The notes: a model not told the origin generated them from the letters alone. Shown: positions 18,230 to 26,435, numbered from the stretch's first letter. The stretch: DNA of 64,000 nucleotides from Edaphocola aurantiacus (GCF_019797745.1 NZ_VOSI01000001.1:866928-930927); one strand, 5' to 3'. Numbers and translations are program-made.

Positions 18230-18247
18230 CTAAAACACTCTTTTTCT

Positions 18248-18279
18248 GAAGGGCTGTTATCAGCCGGTGACAGCCCTTC
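18248..18279 (+). terminator. Hairpin between the disordered-protein and DUF892 genes
   Basis: A perfect 10-bp stem (GAAGGGCTGT / ACAGCCCTTC) with a 12-nt loop is followed by only a short T-rich stretch (ATTTCTTC). It is a leaky terminator or 3' stabiliser that may allow partial readthrough. Confidence 0.6.
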
Positions 18280-18310
18280 ATTTCTTCAATCATTTATAAA
18301 AAGATTATCT

Positions 18311-18901
18311 ATGCCAACCGAAGCAAATGCAAGCAAAACAAGCAGTACTGCACAAACCGGTACTGCCAAAGCATCCCAATCAGTGAATGATACTGCACCA
18401 CTGCAGAAGTTTTTTATTGATGCCTTAAAAGATATGCTCTGGGCCGAAAATGCCATCATCGGCGGCTTACAGAAATTACAGAAAGCAGCGACCAGCGAAG
18501 AACTGAAAGATGCTTTCGAAGACCACGAACTGCTGACCAAAAAACATATTTCCCGGCTGGAAAAAGTCTTTTCTATGTTAGGCGAAAAGCCGGAACCTAA
18601 AAAATGTAAAGCAATGGAAGGCATCCTGAAGGAAGCAGATGAGATCATTGAAGAAACGCCTGAAGGAACTGCTACCAGAGATGCAACACTGATCATTGCT
18701 GCTCAGAAAGTAGAACACTATGAAATTGCAAGCTATGGAGGTTTAGTCGCTATTGCACATACTTTAGGTCATGACAAGGCAGCAGATCTGCTGCAGAAAA
18801 CCCTGAATGAAGAAGAAGAAACCGACTATAACCTTACAGATATTGCGGAATCTCAGATCAACTTTGAAGCCGTGGAAGAAGATGCCTCTGTGGCGGAATA
18901 A
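18311..18901 (+). CDS. DUF892 (YciE/YciF-like) ferritin-like protein
   Basis: This 196-residue protein has a Ser/Thr/Ala-rich N-terminal tail (~30 residues), then the helical DUF892 domain (LQKFFIDALKDMLWAENAI; EDHELLTKKHISRLE; AAQKVEHYEIASYG; LNEEEETDYNLT). The Glu/His pairs on helices match a ferritin-like di-iron four-helix bundle. YciF-type proteins are induced by osmotic and oxidative stress. The gene follows the disordered-protein gene on the same strand with an 81-bp gap containing a hairpin. Co-expression from the sigma-54-like promoter is likely but not shown. Confidence 0.9.
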   Translation: MPTEANASKTSSTAQTGTAKASQSVNDTAPLQKFFIDALKDMLWAENAIIGGLQKLQKAATSEELKDAFEDHELLTKKHISRLEKVFSMLGEKPEPKKCKAMEGILKEADEIIEETPEGTATRDATLIIAAQKVEHYEIASYGGLVAIAHTLGHDKAADLLQKTLNEEEETDYNLTDIAESQINFEAVEEDASVAE

Positions 18902-19080
18902 TAATATTGAACAATAGCTGCACCTGCTTTAACTAAAACATACTGCTAAAACCGACCTCCTCTATATACCTCATCATACACTTACCATGTTTGGTGATTG
19001 ATTGCTATCATGTCTGCAAATGACAGGGCCTTTTCCAGGGCTCTGTTGTTTGTAGTAACAAAAAACAGTTTGCAAAATAT
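18902..19080 (+). other. Intergenic region with first CCTTTTCCAGG hairpin
   Basis: No supported coding frame. It contains hairpin H1 (19023-19046), which could end the DUF892 transcript. A 19010 ATG frame overlaps the next small gene and was rejected. Confidence 0.4.
19023..19046 (+). repeat. Hairpin H1 of the CCTTTCCAGG family
   Basis: An 8-bp stem (ACAGGGCC with GGCTCTGT, one G.T pair) encloses TTTTCCAG. It is the least exact of four hairpins in 1.2 kb that share the core CCT-TTCC-AGG. Confidence 0.55.
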
Positions 19081-19224
19081 ATGCTTTTCCCATTACCCAA
19101 GCGGCCGGCTATCTATAAGATCCTGTATAAAGTGAGGGATCGCTCCGAGATCATATTCTGGATATTTATTATTATCCTGAATCTATGCATTCCGTTATTA
19201 TTTATGCTCTCTGTTCTGGCATAA
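19081..19224 (+). CDS. Candidate 47-residue single-span membrane protein
   Basis: ATG 19081 to TAA 19224. The N-terminal 23 residues are basic and polar (MLFPLPKRPAIYKILYKVRD), followed by a continuous hydrophobic span of about 23 residues (IIFWIFIIILNLCIPLLFML) to the end. The charge pattern fits an N-in, C-out membrane peptide. There is no recognisable family. It lies between hairpins H1 and H2 in an otherwise empty region. Support is compositional only; a chance open frame is possible. Confidence 0.45.
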   Translation: MLFPLPKRPAIYKILYKVRDRSEIIFWIFIIILNLCIPLLFMLSVLA

Positions 19225-19299
19225 CTATTATCGAAAATACTTACCTCAGTGGTAATCTATCATACGTACATTTTTTTTCATTAGGTATAATAATTCAGT

Positions 19300-19325
19300 A
19301 GGGCGTTCCTTTCCAGGAGTGCCTT
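19300..19325 (+). repeat. Hairpin H2 of the CCTTTCCAGG family
   Basis: GGGCGTTCCT / AGGAGTGCCT with loop TTCC; three G.T pairs keep the 10-bp stem continuous, followed by TTATTAT. It may terminate the 47-codon transcript. Confidence 0.6.
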
Positions 19326-19465
19326 TATTATGATACGCCAATCCTTCACCAGCTTACATAACAATATGTAGAAGCAGGCCTCCTTTCCCCCATTTGAGTA
19401 TAAAAATTCCACATTACCGATTTCAGATCACCTATAATTAATTGATAGTCAAATGAAAAGCACAT

Positions 19466-19481
19466 TGGCACAGTATTGGCA
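19466..19481 (+). promoter_or_regulatory. Second sigma-54-like (-24/-12) promoter
   Basis: TGGCACAGTATTGGCA matches TGGCACG-N4-TTGCA at all but two positions, with GG (19467-19468) and GC (19479-19480) at 12-bp spacing. The expected start is near 19492, 25 nt before the 40-codon frame. Confidence 0.6.
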
Positions 19482-19516
19482 CTGGTATATATAAGTTCTA
19501 AAATTTAAAACCTGCT

Positions 19517-19639
19517 ATGACTACACAAAATCGCAGCCCTTCGCAAAACCTTATATCTATGCCCTCTTCGCTTTGTGGAGCAAAAGGACATAAATCTAAA
19601 AAACTACGTGCAGCAAAACTCAAAACAAAGCATATATAA
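19517..19639 (+). CDS. Candidate 40-residue basic peptide
   Basis: ATG 19517 to TAA 19639, downstream of the stronger sigma-54-like promoter. The peptide is polar at first (MTTQNRSPSQNLIS) and ends in a Lys-rich tail (KSKKLRAAKLKTKHI). The leader before the ATG and the bases around the stop (CATATATAACTAAA against CATATAACTAAA) resemble those of the disordered-protein gene at 17462. It may be an internally deleted relative or an independent small protein. No family is recognised. Confidence 0.4.
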   Translation: MTTQNRSPSQNLISMPSSLCGAKGHKSKKLRAAKLKTKHI

Positions 19640-19975
19640 CTAAAGCCATAACCTATCTACAACCTATACACTATGAATACATAAAGAGCTATGGTTTACT
19701 GTAAACATTTATCTAACTAAAGACCAACATCTATACAGTGCCGATTGGTTTCCGCTTAATGAAATAGAGCGGATAAGCATCTGACCAAAATACAATGCTT
19801 ATACTCTATGTGGCACCAGCCGGCATTTTTTAACGATTATTGACGCATGACAATTGCGTTTTTTGGGTAGGGATTAAAAAGCTCCTTTCCAGGGGCTTTT
19901 TACTTTTCTAAAACCATAATAAATCATTTACGCAACTATACACACTGCTATTTACTCAAATTAAAAACAAAAAAT
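19640..19975 (+). other. Intergenic region before the cold-shock gene
   Basis: No supported coding frame. It contains a weak stem ACGCA/TGCGT before a T6 run (about 19845-19866) and hairpin H3. The last 75 bases are the likely 5' leader of the cold-shock gene. Confidence 0.4.
19876..19906 (+). repeat. Hairpin H3 of the CCTTTCCAGG family, likely terminator
   Basis: AAAAAGCTCCT / AGGGGCTTTTT is an 11-bp stem with one G.T pair and a TTCC loop, running into TTTTTACTTTT. It is the member most like an intrinsic terminator. Confidence 0.7.
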
Positions 19976-19976
19976 C

Positions 19977-20177
19977 ATGCAAGAAGGAACAGTAAAATTT
20001 TTTCACCCAGAGAAAGGCTTTGGGTTTATTAAACCAGAAAACAGTAATGAAGATATTTTCGTCCATGCTTCAGGGCTGGTCGATAAAATTGAACAGTCTG
20101 ACAAAGTGGTCTTTGATACCATGACCGGCAAGAAAGGACTGGTTGCAATTAAAGTAAAAAAAGTACGTATCATATAA
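19977..20177 (+). CDS. Cold-shock domain protein
   Basis: This 66-residue single cold-shock domain protein binds single-stranded RNA or DNA and melts secondary structure. The RNP1-like motif GFGFIKPE and RNP2-like motif IFVHASGL are clear, with the opening EGTVKFFHPEKGFGF. A long A/T-rich leader of roughly 75 nt precedes the ATG, as in cold-regulated csp genes. Hairpin H3 lies in that upstream stretch and H4 directly follows the stop. Confidence 0.95.
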   Translation: MQEGTVKFFHPEKGFGFIKPENSNEDIFVHASGLVDKIEQSDKVVFDTMTGKKGLVAIKVKKVRII

Positions 20178-20194
20178 TCCTTGTTTGTATAACC

Positions 20195-20220
20195 TGGCTT
20201 GCCCTTTCCAGGGCAGGCTA
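20195..20220 (+). repeat. Hairpin H4 of the CCTTTCCAGG family
   Basis: TGGCTTGCCCT / AGGGCAGGCTA with loop TTCC (11 bp, two G.T pairs), 18 nt after the csp stop. No T-run follows, so it is not a standard intrinsic terminator. Confidence 0.6.
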
Positions 20221-20237
20221 TATAATGTTTGGAATAA

Positions 20238-20270
20238 GACAAGCCGGCAATCTTCGATTGCCGGCTTGTC
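20238..20270. terminator. Perfect 15-bp hairpin between csp and the T9SS gene
   Basis: GACAAGCCGGCAATC and its exact complement flank a TTC loop. It lies between convergent genes and probably ends the T9SS transcript (TTATTCC follows on the minus strand). Confidence 0.75.
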
Positions 20271-20297
20271 TGTTCAGTTTATTGTTAGTGATGATTG

Positions 20298-22280
20298 TTA
20301 TTTAATAACAACTGGTACCGATTTCAGCTTGATGGTATTTTGATATACTGTAATCAGGTATGTACCTTTAGCCAGTTGAGGCAGTTTCAGTTGACTGTTC
20401 ATCGCAGCTTTTGTGCCGCGGTACAACACAGTAGCCTCTTTACCGGTTACATCTGTGATATTTACCTGTATTGCATCATTATCATTTACCGTACCATTAA
20501 ACTGCAGACTGATGATATCCTGTGCCGGGTTAGGGTAAACAGATACTGCGAGTACATTTGGTACAGGTTTCAGGCTGCGGTTATCACTGAAGTAACCAGA
20601 GCTACAATCCAGTTTCATACTCAGCGGCAAAGGACCATCCGGTACCATAGTATTATACTCATTCCAGCTATAGCCTGAAAACGATACAATATTGCCCGGG
20701 CTCATCGTTTGTGCGTTAGGGAAGTATGGCATACACATACTGAACTTACAAGCCGGATCTCCGTTTTTATCGGTACGCAGGAATTTCGGGTTCAGTACAT
20801 TAGTAAATTTATTCCATATTGGTGTGTTTAAAACGATGTCGTCTGTGAGCATGCCATTATCCCTTACGGTCGTAACCGGTCCCCATACCAGGTTGCTCGG
20901 TGCATTGCCCAGGTTATAATAACTGTTCGGGTCCATTGAACGGGAACCGGTACCTGCTGCAGATTCTATCGTTACCCAGTAATTGGTATTGATGATGATA
21001 TCTCCTGAAGATGTAGTTATCGGCATCAGTTCGGCCAGGTAAGGATTTACATTATCCTGCGAGGTAGGGAAAGCCTGACCGCCACAAGCAAAATTGCTCT
21101 GGAAGCCGCTCAGGATAAGCGTATTGTTGGAATTACCTCTTACAATATTGGTACCCCAGCAGTAATCGATCTGTCCCATCCAGGCCTGGTTATTGGCTCC
21201 GGCAGGTGGCATAAGGGTGCCGATATCAATCGTAGTCACATTTAAAAATGTAGGGAACAGGTCCATCTGGCTGGCGTTCAGGTTAAAACAGAAGTTACCG
21301 AATACATAGGCCACCGCCGGATTTGTTGGATCTTCCCAGAAATCGAAACTGGTGTTCAGGTAATTGGTCAGTGTAGCCTGCTGTATCGGTGCATCCTTCA
21401 TCATATTCAGTGCACCATCGATCTGCAGGTTCATCATAGCCTGGCCACCGCCACCATCATTACACATTCCTCCGACCCAGATATCGCCACTACTCATGAT
21501 CTTCATGCGGTGTGGGATATCATAATCATTACCTCCGGCCGGCCAGTCATAGGTATTCATGGCAGCAACCATATTGGCGGCTATATCGTAGATCAGTACA
21601 AATGCCGTTTTAGGGGTAGAGAAGTCAGGGTATACGCCCGGCGGCATGGATGGTGTCATATAACCACATATGTAGATGCGGCCGTTGCCATACAGCATAC
21701 TACCTGTAGGCCAGTAATCCTGTCCGGGGAAAGGAGACTCAATTACATGTGTTGAAAACTGCATGCCATTAGCTGCATCAGCACGGATCACTTCGATACC
21801 GCTCGGACCAGGTGTCCAGGGTAAAGCTGTTCGGGTAGCCACAATAGCCACATCGTTAGGATTCAGATAGTGCACGCCTTTTACGCGTTCATCATATCCC
21901 GGATCATTATAGAATTGTGAGACTATAGGGCTTCCGGCAGGGTCGAATACCAGCAGATGTACTGCATTATCACCGACTGTTCCGGCATAGTCAAATGCAG
22001 TACCGGCCATAGCATACTCATCTTTGTTGAGCATCTGGCTGGTCGCATAGTGTTTTAAATTATCTGGATTGTAGAGAAGGCTCAGGGAGTTCGGGGCTTG
22101 TGCGCTTAGCTGTTGTTCTGCACTGCATAGGCCCAGAGCGAGCAGGCCAAGCCGAAGGCTTTTACGCAACCACTTGCGGAGTCCGGAGGAGGCAGGGTTT
22201 GTTGATGTCATAGTGGCACACAGAGGAGTGGCCCGGTCATTGATGTTGAATGACTGCACAGTGTTGTGTTGTTTCATCAT
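20298..22280 (-). CDS. T9SS type A sorting domain-containing secreted protein
   Basis: This 660-residue protein has a late N-terminal hydrophobic signal segment (LRLGLLALGLCSAEQQLSAQ) after a polar extension, a ~500-residue central part with beta-propeller-like repeats (GRIYICGYMTPS; DIWVGGMCNDGG; VAYVFGNF) and a C-terminal sorting domain (VSVYPNPAQDIISLQ ... GTYLITVYQN). It is exported and anchored by type IX secretion. The true start may be the ATG at 22211, which gives a more usual signal peptide. A TAATATTG element (7 of 8) lies on the minus strand at 22309-22316. Its ligand or activity is unknown. Confidence 0.9.
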   Translation of the reverse strand: MMKQHNTVQSFNINDRATPLCATMTSTNPASSGLRKWLRKSLRLGLLALGLCSAEQQLSAQAPNSLSLLYNPDNLKHYATSQMLNKDEYAMAGTAFDYAGTVGDNAVHLLVFDPAGSPIVSQFYNDPGYDERVKGVHYLNPNDVAIVATRTALPWTPGPSGIEVIRADAANGMQFSTHVIESPFPGQDYWPTGSMLYGNGRIYICGYMTPSMPPGVYPDFSTPKTAFVLIYDIAANMVAAMNTYDWPAGGNDYDIPHRMKIMSSGDIWVGGMCNDGGGGQAMMNLQIDGALNMMKDAPIQQATLTNYLNTSFDFWEDPTNPAVAYVFGNFCFNLNASQMDLFPTFLNVTTIDIGTLMPPAGANNQAWMGQIDYCWGTNIVRGNSNNTLILSGFQSNFACGGQAFPTSQDNVNPYLAELMPITTSSGDIIINTNYWVTIESAAGTGSRSMDPNSYYNLGNAPSNLVWGPVTTVRDNGMLTDDIVLNTPIWNKFTNVLNPKFLRTDKNGDPACKFSMCMPYFPNAQTMSPGNIVSFSGYSWNEYNTMVPDGPLPLSMKLDCSSGYFSDNRSLKPVPNVLAVSVYPNPAQDIISLQFNGTVNDNDAIQVNITDVTGKEATVLYRGTKAAMNSQLKLPQLAKGTYLITVYQNTIKLKSVPVVIK

Positions 22281-22570
22281 TGCTACTAAATTTTAATTAT
22301 TAGAGCGGCAATATTACCGGTTTGTTTTACTGTTGTAATGCACGGTTCCTACAAGGCACAATATCTGTAGTCCATTTTTCAGCGGGCGCTCTCCTACCCT
22401 TTTTCGTCAGTATACTATCGGGTCTATGGACTTATTTTTCACAATATAGAGTGTTTTATTTTATTTTACAATATTGAGAATAAAATATTTTAAAATGATG
22501 CATATATGAGACAGAAGAGGTATGTTGTTATATGCGGAAGGCACTTACGCAGTATGCACACAAAAAGAAA

Positions 22571-22604
22571 AGTCGCTGTGCAGGGGGCACAAGCGACTCT
22601 CTTT
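22571..22604. terminator. Orphan hairpin with flanking T-runs
   Basis: AGTCGCT-GTGC, loop AGGGG, then GCAC-A-AGCGACT. T-rich runs follow on both strands (CTCTTTT on plus, TTTTCTTTTT on minus). No annotated gene ends here, so it may close a small unannotated transcript. Confidence 0.5.
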
Positions 22605-22810
22605 TCAACTATATAAACATAGGGGGGTAAGATGGGCGATAATGCTAATGCTCAAATGTTTTTATGTGTAGTATGAAGCAAACAAGGATGATTCATTAGC
22701 AATTATCTGAAGCGAAGATAATACACACTTTTGAGAATACAAAAATTTAAACTCTTTTTTTCAAAAAAACCCGGATCAGAATCCCCGCCCGCGTATAATG
22801 CAGCATGATG

Positions 22811-22818
22811 TATCTTTG
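22811..22818 (+). promoter_or_regulatory. -7 promoter element TATCTTTG
   Basis: Exact TAnnTTTG match, 20 bp before ATG 22838. It lies inside the longest open frame (from 22805) and therefore argues for the downstream start. Confidence 0.65.
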
Positions 22819-22837
22819 CCGGATAAGCATATATTTA

Positions 22838-23182
22838 ATGGATCATAAAGATAATACGATAACACAACGCTGGACAGCCCTGGAAGCTATGCTGACAGAG
22901 CGTTTCGGCAAATTGCCCAATATGGAAGCGATTTTATACCTGATCGGTATAAATGAATATAATGGCAGACTGCCTAAGATTAAATTTTCTAAAGAGCAGA
23001 AGCAGGACCTGATGCACATCGCAGTATGTACCCTGCTCAGTAAAAGCGGCTATTATCAGCTATCCGGATTTGATGATGAAGGCTGGCCGCACTTTGAAGA
23101 ACTGATACCGGTACCGGAAACAACACTCGGTGGCCAGGAGCAATTACTCAAAGAGCATATCCTGGAATACTTTGAAATGTAG
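22838..23182 (+). CDS. Conserved-looking small hypothetical protein
   Basis: This 114-residue soluble protein, starting MDHKDNTITQRWTALEAML, has no signal peptide or membrane span. The sequence is well balanced with helical, amphipathic segments (LMHIAVCTLLSKSGYYQL) and an acidic C-terminal half (FEELIPVPETTLGG). It resembles small cytoplasmic hypothetical proteins of Bacteroidota, but I do not recognise a named family. The start at 22838 was chosen because a -7 promoter element covers the alternative 22805 start. It ends at a strong shared terminator. Confidence 0.8.
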   Translation: MDHKDNTITQRWTALEAMLTERFGKLPNMEAILYLIGINEYNGRLPKIKFSKEQKQDLMHIAVCTLLSKSGYYQLSGFDDEGWPHFEELIPVPETTLGGQEQLLKEHILEYFEM

Positions 23183-23185
23183 TAT

Positions 23186-23222
23186 AAAAGATAAGGGGCG
23201 CCAATGGCGCCCCTTATCTTTT
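23186..23222. terminator. Perfect 18-bp bidirectional terminator
   Basis: AAAAGATAAGGGGCGCCA and its exact complement with one central base, with A- and T-runs on the two sides. It separates convergent genes. Confidence 0.9.
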
Positions 23223-23231
23223 ATTAAAATC

Positions 23232-23528
23232 TTAATCAAGTACTACTTCCTGACTTACCGACCAGGCCTGTGCTTTATCAGCAAATAATGCTTTGGTATG
23301 CTTCCAGGTATCGGCAAAAAAATCGCTGCAGCGATACTGCTCCAGGTATTCCGGCCCATCCCAGTAACTATAGGTAAAGTACACATTATCCTGTGCGATA
23401 TCTTTAAGCAATTCCAGATGACTGCAGCCTTCCTGATTACGGATGCGTTCTTTACGCGCTGCAAATAATTCCAGGAATTCCGGCACGCGTTCCGGCACAA
23501 AAGTCATCTTTACAATACGAATCATCAT
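23232..23528 (-). CDS. Antibiotic biosynthesis monooxygenase (ABM/YgiN-like) domain protein
   Basis: This 98-residue protein is a single dimeric alpha-beta barrel ABM domain (MIRIVKMTFVPERVPEFLEL; EGCSHLELLKD; YWDGPEYLEQYR; FADTWK). Family members are cofactor-free quinol or polyketide monooxygenases, or enzymes of unknown substrate. The first ATG overlaps the stop of the upstream SAM hydrolase gene (ATGA); a second ATG follows directly at 23525. It is the last gene of the metG operon. The function within that operon is unclear. Confidence 0.85.
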   Translation of the reverse strand: MMIRIVKMTFVPERVPEFLELFAARKERIRNQEGCSHLELLKDIAQDNVYFTYSYWDGPEYLEQYRCSDFFADTWKHTKALFADKAQAWSVSQEVVLD

Positions 23529-24319
23529 GAGAATTCTATAGGGATAATATTATAGATCAATTGGTCTTTTTTAAACAATTCAAGTCCGAGCAACTGGGCC
23601 GCAGAACCCTCTCGGATAGCAATTTCCAGGTATCCCGCACTATTGAACAGGCATAGCCGCTCTCCGGGTATGACGTCATTATAATTACGGCTCAGCTGTG
23701 TAACAGGTATATTACGCGGGATACGGATGCTGAAACGACGGCCATTACGGCAAGCTTCAAAATCTTCACGGGTAATATTCAATACCACATTGCCAAAGCG
23801 GTCAATATGGATCACATGGCAATCCAGTTGATTTTCTTTTACCTTGGCTCTTAATGGTGTCGTCTGCACTTCCGGGGTGCATATGGATGCATCCAGCATT
23901 TCGAAATGAAAATTGGCGGCATGCATTTCGTGTATCAGCTGTGAGGCTTTCCGCAACCATTCTATATAGTTGGCAGACTCACTGTCCCGGTACTCCCATA
24001 TCTTAATATCGCTATGGGGAAAGGTAAAGGTGAACATTCCATTATCTGCGCTGATGATTACCTGGTTCTCCAGCAATGCAAACAGGATCCGGGAAGGATT
24101 CTGGTGCATGATATCAAACATGGATATATGAACAGTGCGCTCCGGGAAATTACGGAAAGCACTGTTCAGCAGGTAGCTGCATTGCAACAAATCATAAGGG
24201 GCTACCTCATGCGTAAGGTCAATAAGCCTTAACTCAGGATTTGATTTCAGGATCAAACCCTTGGCTATCGCTACTGCGTTGTCTTTGTTTCCAAAATCTG
24301 ATATTAATGTTGCAATCAT
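23525..24319 (-). CDS. SAM hydroxide adenosyltransferase (DUF62 family)
   Basis: This 264-residue protein matches the DUF62/SAM hydrolase family, related to fluorinase and chlorinase: TLISDFGNKDNAVAIAKGLI at the N-terminus, DLTHEVAPYDLLQCSYLL, SADNGMFTF, and a C-terminal beta-barrel with DRFGNVVLNI. Most members hydrolyse S-adenosylmethionine to adenosine and methionine. It lies 20 bp downstream of metG and overlaps the ABM gene by ATGA. The methionine link with metG is suggestive. The segment usually reading VDPGVG here reads FDIMHQNPS, so substrate use may differ. Confidence 0.88.
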   Translation of the reverse strand: MIATLISDFGNKDNAVAIAKGLILKSNPELRLIDLTHEVAPYDLLQCSYLLNSAFRNFPERTVHISMFDIMHQNPSRILFALLENQVIISADNGMFTFTFPHSDIKIWEYRDSESANYIEWLRKASQLIHEMHAANFHFEMLDASICTPEVQTTPLRAKVKENQLDCHVIHIDRFGNVVLNITREDFEACRNGRRFSIRIPRNIPVTQLSRNYNDVIPGERLCLFNSAGYLEIAIREGSAAQLLGLELFKKDQLIYNIIPIEFS

Positions 24320-24339
24320 TATTCTTCTTGTACGCGCTT

Positions 24340-26430
24340 CTATTTTACCTCAACACCACTGTTCACTATATTTTTCGGGGAAATGAAGACCAGCTTACCT
24401 TCTGCATCTTCTCCCATCAGGATCATACCTGCACTTTCAATGCCTCTCATCTTGCGCGGAGCAAGGTTTACCACCACTACAACCTGCTGACCGATCACCT
24501 CTTCCGGCTGGTAGTGCAGGGCAATACCAGACACAATCGTTCTTTTCTCAAAGCCCAAGTCTACTTCCAGTTGCAGCAGTTTATCTGCCTTCTTCACTTT
24601 TTCTGCCTGCAGGATGGTCCCTACACGCAGTTCTACTTTGGCAAAATCATCAAATTCGATAACAGGCTTCAGTTCCGGAGCTGCAGGCTCAGCTGGTGCT
24701 TCAGGAGCCAGTATTACGGATTGCTTCGCATTGGCCTGTAATTTTTCTTTCTGTGCTTCAATCTCGGCATCATCGATCTTACGGAACAATAATTCCGGTG
24801 CACGTAAAGGATAGCCTTTACGGAGCAGATCCATTCTACCTGCATTCTCCCACTCCAGCATTTTATCCACCACCGTCAGCATAGAGCAGATCTTCTTAGT
24901 GGTAAACGGCAGGAACGGATTGGCAAAAATGGCCAGGTTAGCCGTCAGCTGTAATGCTATGTGCAGACAGTTATCGATCTTAGCCTGGTTTTCCGCTTTC
25001 AGCTCAGGCGTCTTGGCCAACGTCCATGGCGCTACTTCCTGTAAATATTTATTTCCTTTACGGGCAATATCAATTACCTCGAACAGGGCATCTCTGAATT
25101 TATAATGCTCAATAGATTGTTCAATCTTTTGTTTTGCCGCCTGTATATCTTTAATAATGTTGATATCCAGATCGGTTTTTTCTGCTTCATGATAAGCCGG
25201 AACTTTGCCGTCGCATAATTTATGCATCAGCACCATAGCGCGGTTGATGAAGTTACCGAAGATGTCTACCAGCTCGCTGTTATGGCGGGTCTGGAAGTCT
25301 TTCCAGGTAAAGTCATTGTCTTTTGTTTCCGGTGCATTGGCACATAATACATAGCGCAGGGTATCCTGCATATCCGGGAAGTCTTTCAGGTATTCATCGA
25401 TCCATACTGCCCAGTTGCGGGAGGTAGAAACTTTGTCACCTTCAATATTCAGGAATTCATTTGCCGGAACATTTTCAGGAAGGATATATCCGCCATGTGC
25501 TTTCAGCATGGCAGGGAAGATGATACAGTGGAATACGATATTGTCTTTACCGATAAAATGTACCAGTTTGGTATCCTCTTTTTTCCAGTAATCGTCCCAG
25601 CTCTGCGGTAATAATTCTTTGGTTGCAGAGATATAACCGATCGGTGCATCAAACCATACGTACAGCACTTTTCCGTCTGCACCTTCTACCGGAACCGGTA
25701 CACCCCAGTTACTGTCGCGGGTCATGGCACGTGGCTGCAAACCACTATCCAGCCAGCTTTTACACTGACCATATACATTCGATTTCCATTCGTCTTTTTT
25801 ACCTTCTACGATCCACTCTTTCAGGAAATCTTCATATTTATTCAGCGGAAAATACCAGTGCTTGGTTTTTTTCTTTACCGGCACGGCATTGCTCAGGGCA
25901 CTTCTCGGGTTGATCAGCTGCTCCGGAGACAGGGTGCTGCCACATTTTTCACATTGATCGCCATAGGCATTCTCATTGCTACAGATCGGGCAGGTACCTA
26001 CGATATAACGATCGGCCAGGAAGGTTTGTTTTTCCTCGTCGAAATACTGTTCACTTTCTCTTTCTTCAAACAGACCATCATCATATAACTTACGGAAGAA
26101 AGCCTGTGAGGTCTGACGGTGTACATCTGTTGTGGTACGGGAAAAAATATCGAATGAGATACCCATACCGGCAAAGCTGTCGCCGATTATTTTATGATAC
26201 TTGTCTACAACCTCCTGCGGGCTTACGCCTTCCTTCATCGCACGAATCGCGATAGGCACACCATGCTCATCTGTGCCGCAGATAAATTTAACATCTTGCT
26301 TGCGGGCACGCTGAAAACGCACATATATATCGGAAGGCAGATAACATCCGGCAAGGTGCCCGATGTGTACTGGTCCGTTGGCATATGGTAAGGCTGCTGT
26401 AACCAGGATTCTGTTGTATGCTTGACTCAT
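24340..26430 (-). CDS. metG: Methionyl-tRNA synthetase with C-terminal tRNA-binding domain
   Basis: This 696-residue class I synthetase charges tRNA-Met. The HIGH motif is in [14 protein letters not shown]; the zinc-binding knuckle is [19 protein letters not shown]; the KMSKS loop reads KVSTSRNW. The anticodon-binding domain follows, then an Ala/Pro/Glu-rich linker (~560-590) and a Trbp111-like OB domain ([20 protein letters not shown]). The -7 element TACCTTTG ends only five bases before the ATG, implying a leaderless or nearly leaderless mRNA. The SAM hydrolase and ABM genes follow as one operon. Confidence 0.97.
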   Translation of the reverse strand: MSQAYNRILVTAALPYANGPVHIGHLAGCYLPSDIYVRFQRARKQDVKFICGTDEHGVPIAIRAMKEGVSPQEVVDKYHKIIGDSFAGMGISFDIFSRTTTDVHRQTSQAFFRKLYDDGLFEERESEQYFDEEKQTFLADRYIVGTCPICSNENAYGDQCEKCGSTLSPEQLINPRSALSNAVPVKKKTKHWYFPLNKYEDFLKEWIVEGKKDEWKSNVYGQCKSWLDSGLQPRAMTRDSNWGVPVPVEGADGKVLYVWFDAPIGYISATKELLPQSWDDYWKKEDTKLVHFIGKDNIVFHCIIFPAMLKAHGGYILPENVPANEFLNIEGDKVSTSRNWAVWIDEYLKDFPDMQDTLRYVLCANAPETKDNDFTWKDFQTRHNSELVDIFGNFINRAMVLMHKLCDGKVPAYHEAEKTDLDINIIKDIQAAKQKIEQSIEHYKFRDALFEVIDIARKGNKYLQEVAPWTLAKTPELKAENQAKIDNCLHIALQLTANLAIFANPFLPFTTKKICSMLTVVDKMLEWENAGRMDLLRKGYPLRAPELLFRKIDDAEIEAQKEKLQANAKQSVILAPEAPAEPAAPELKPVIEFDDFAKVELRVGTILQAEKVKKADKLLQLEVDLGFEKRTIVSGIALHYQPEEVIGQQVVVVVNLAPRKMRGIESAGMILMGEDAEGKLVFISPKNIVNSGVEVK

Positions 26431-26435
26431 GCGTG

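Larger units (their letters stand above)
19225..19516 (+). other. Intergenic region with hairpin H2 and a second sigma-54-like promoter
   Basis: No coding frame longer than about 15 codons. It holds hairpin H2 and, from about 19430, a stretch resembling the 17370-17413 promoter region: AATTGAT, then a GG/GC -24/-12 pair. Confidence 0.45.
22281..22837. other. Long AT-rich intergenic region
   Basis: No coding frame above about 15 codons is supported. It holds the promoter of the T9SS gene, an orphan hairpin at 22571-22598 and the promoter of the 22838 gene. The remainder is AT-rich without visible structure. Confidence 0.5.

Noticed and set aside
17655-18233. A 192-residue Thr/Met/Ile-rich frame overlapping the disordered-protein gene on the same strand.
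   Set aside because: It is a shifted reading of the same repetitive codons and starts mid-gene without a promoter.
19010-19129. A frame beginning ATG TCT GCA AAT in the DUF892 downstream region.
   Set aside because: It spans hairpin H1 and overlaps the better 47-codon frame; no promoter or homology-like features.
19811-19825. A third sigma-54-like box TGGCACCAGCCGGCA before the cold-shock gene.
   Set aside because: GG-to-GC spacing is 11 rather than 12, which sigma-54 does not tolerate.
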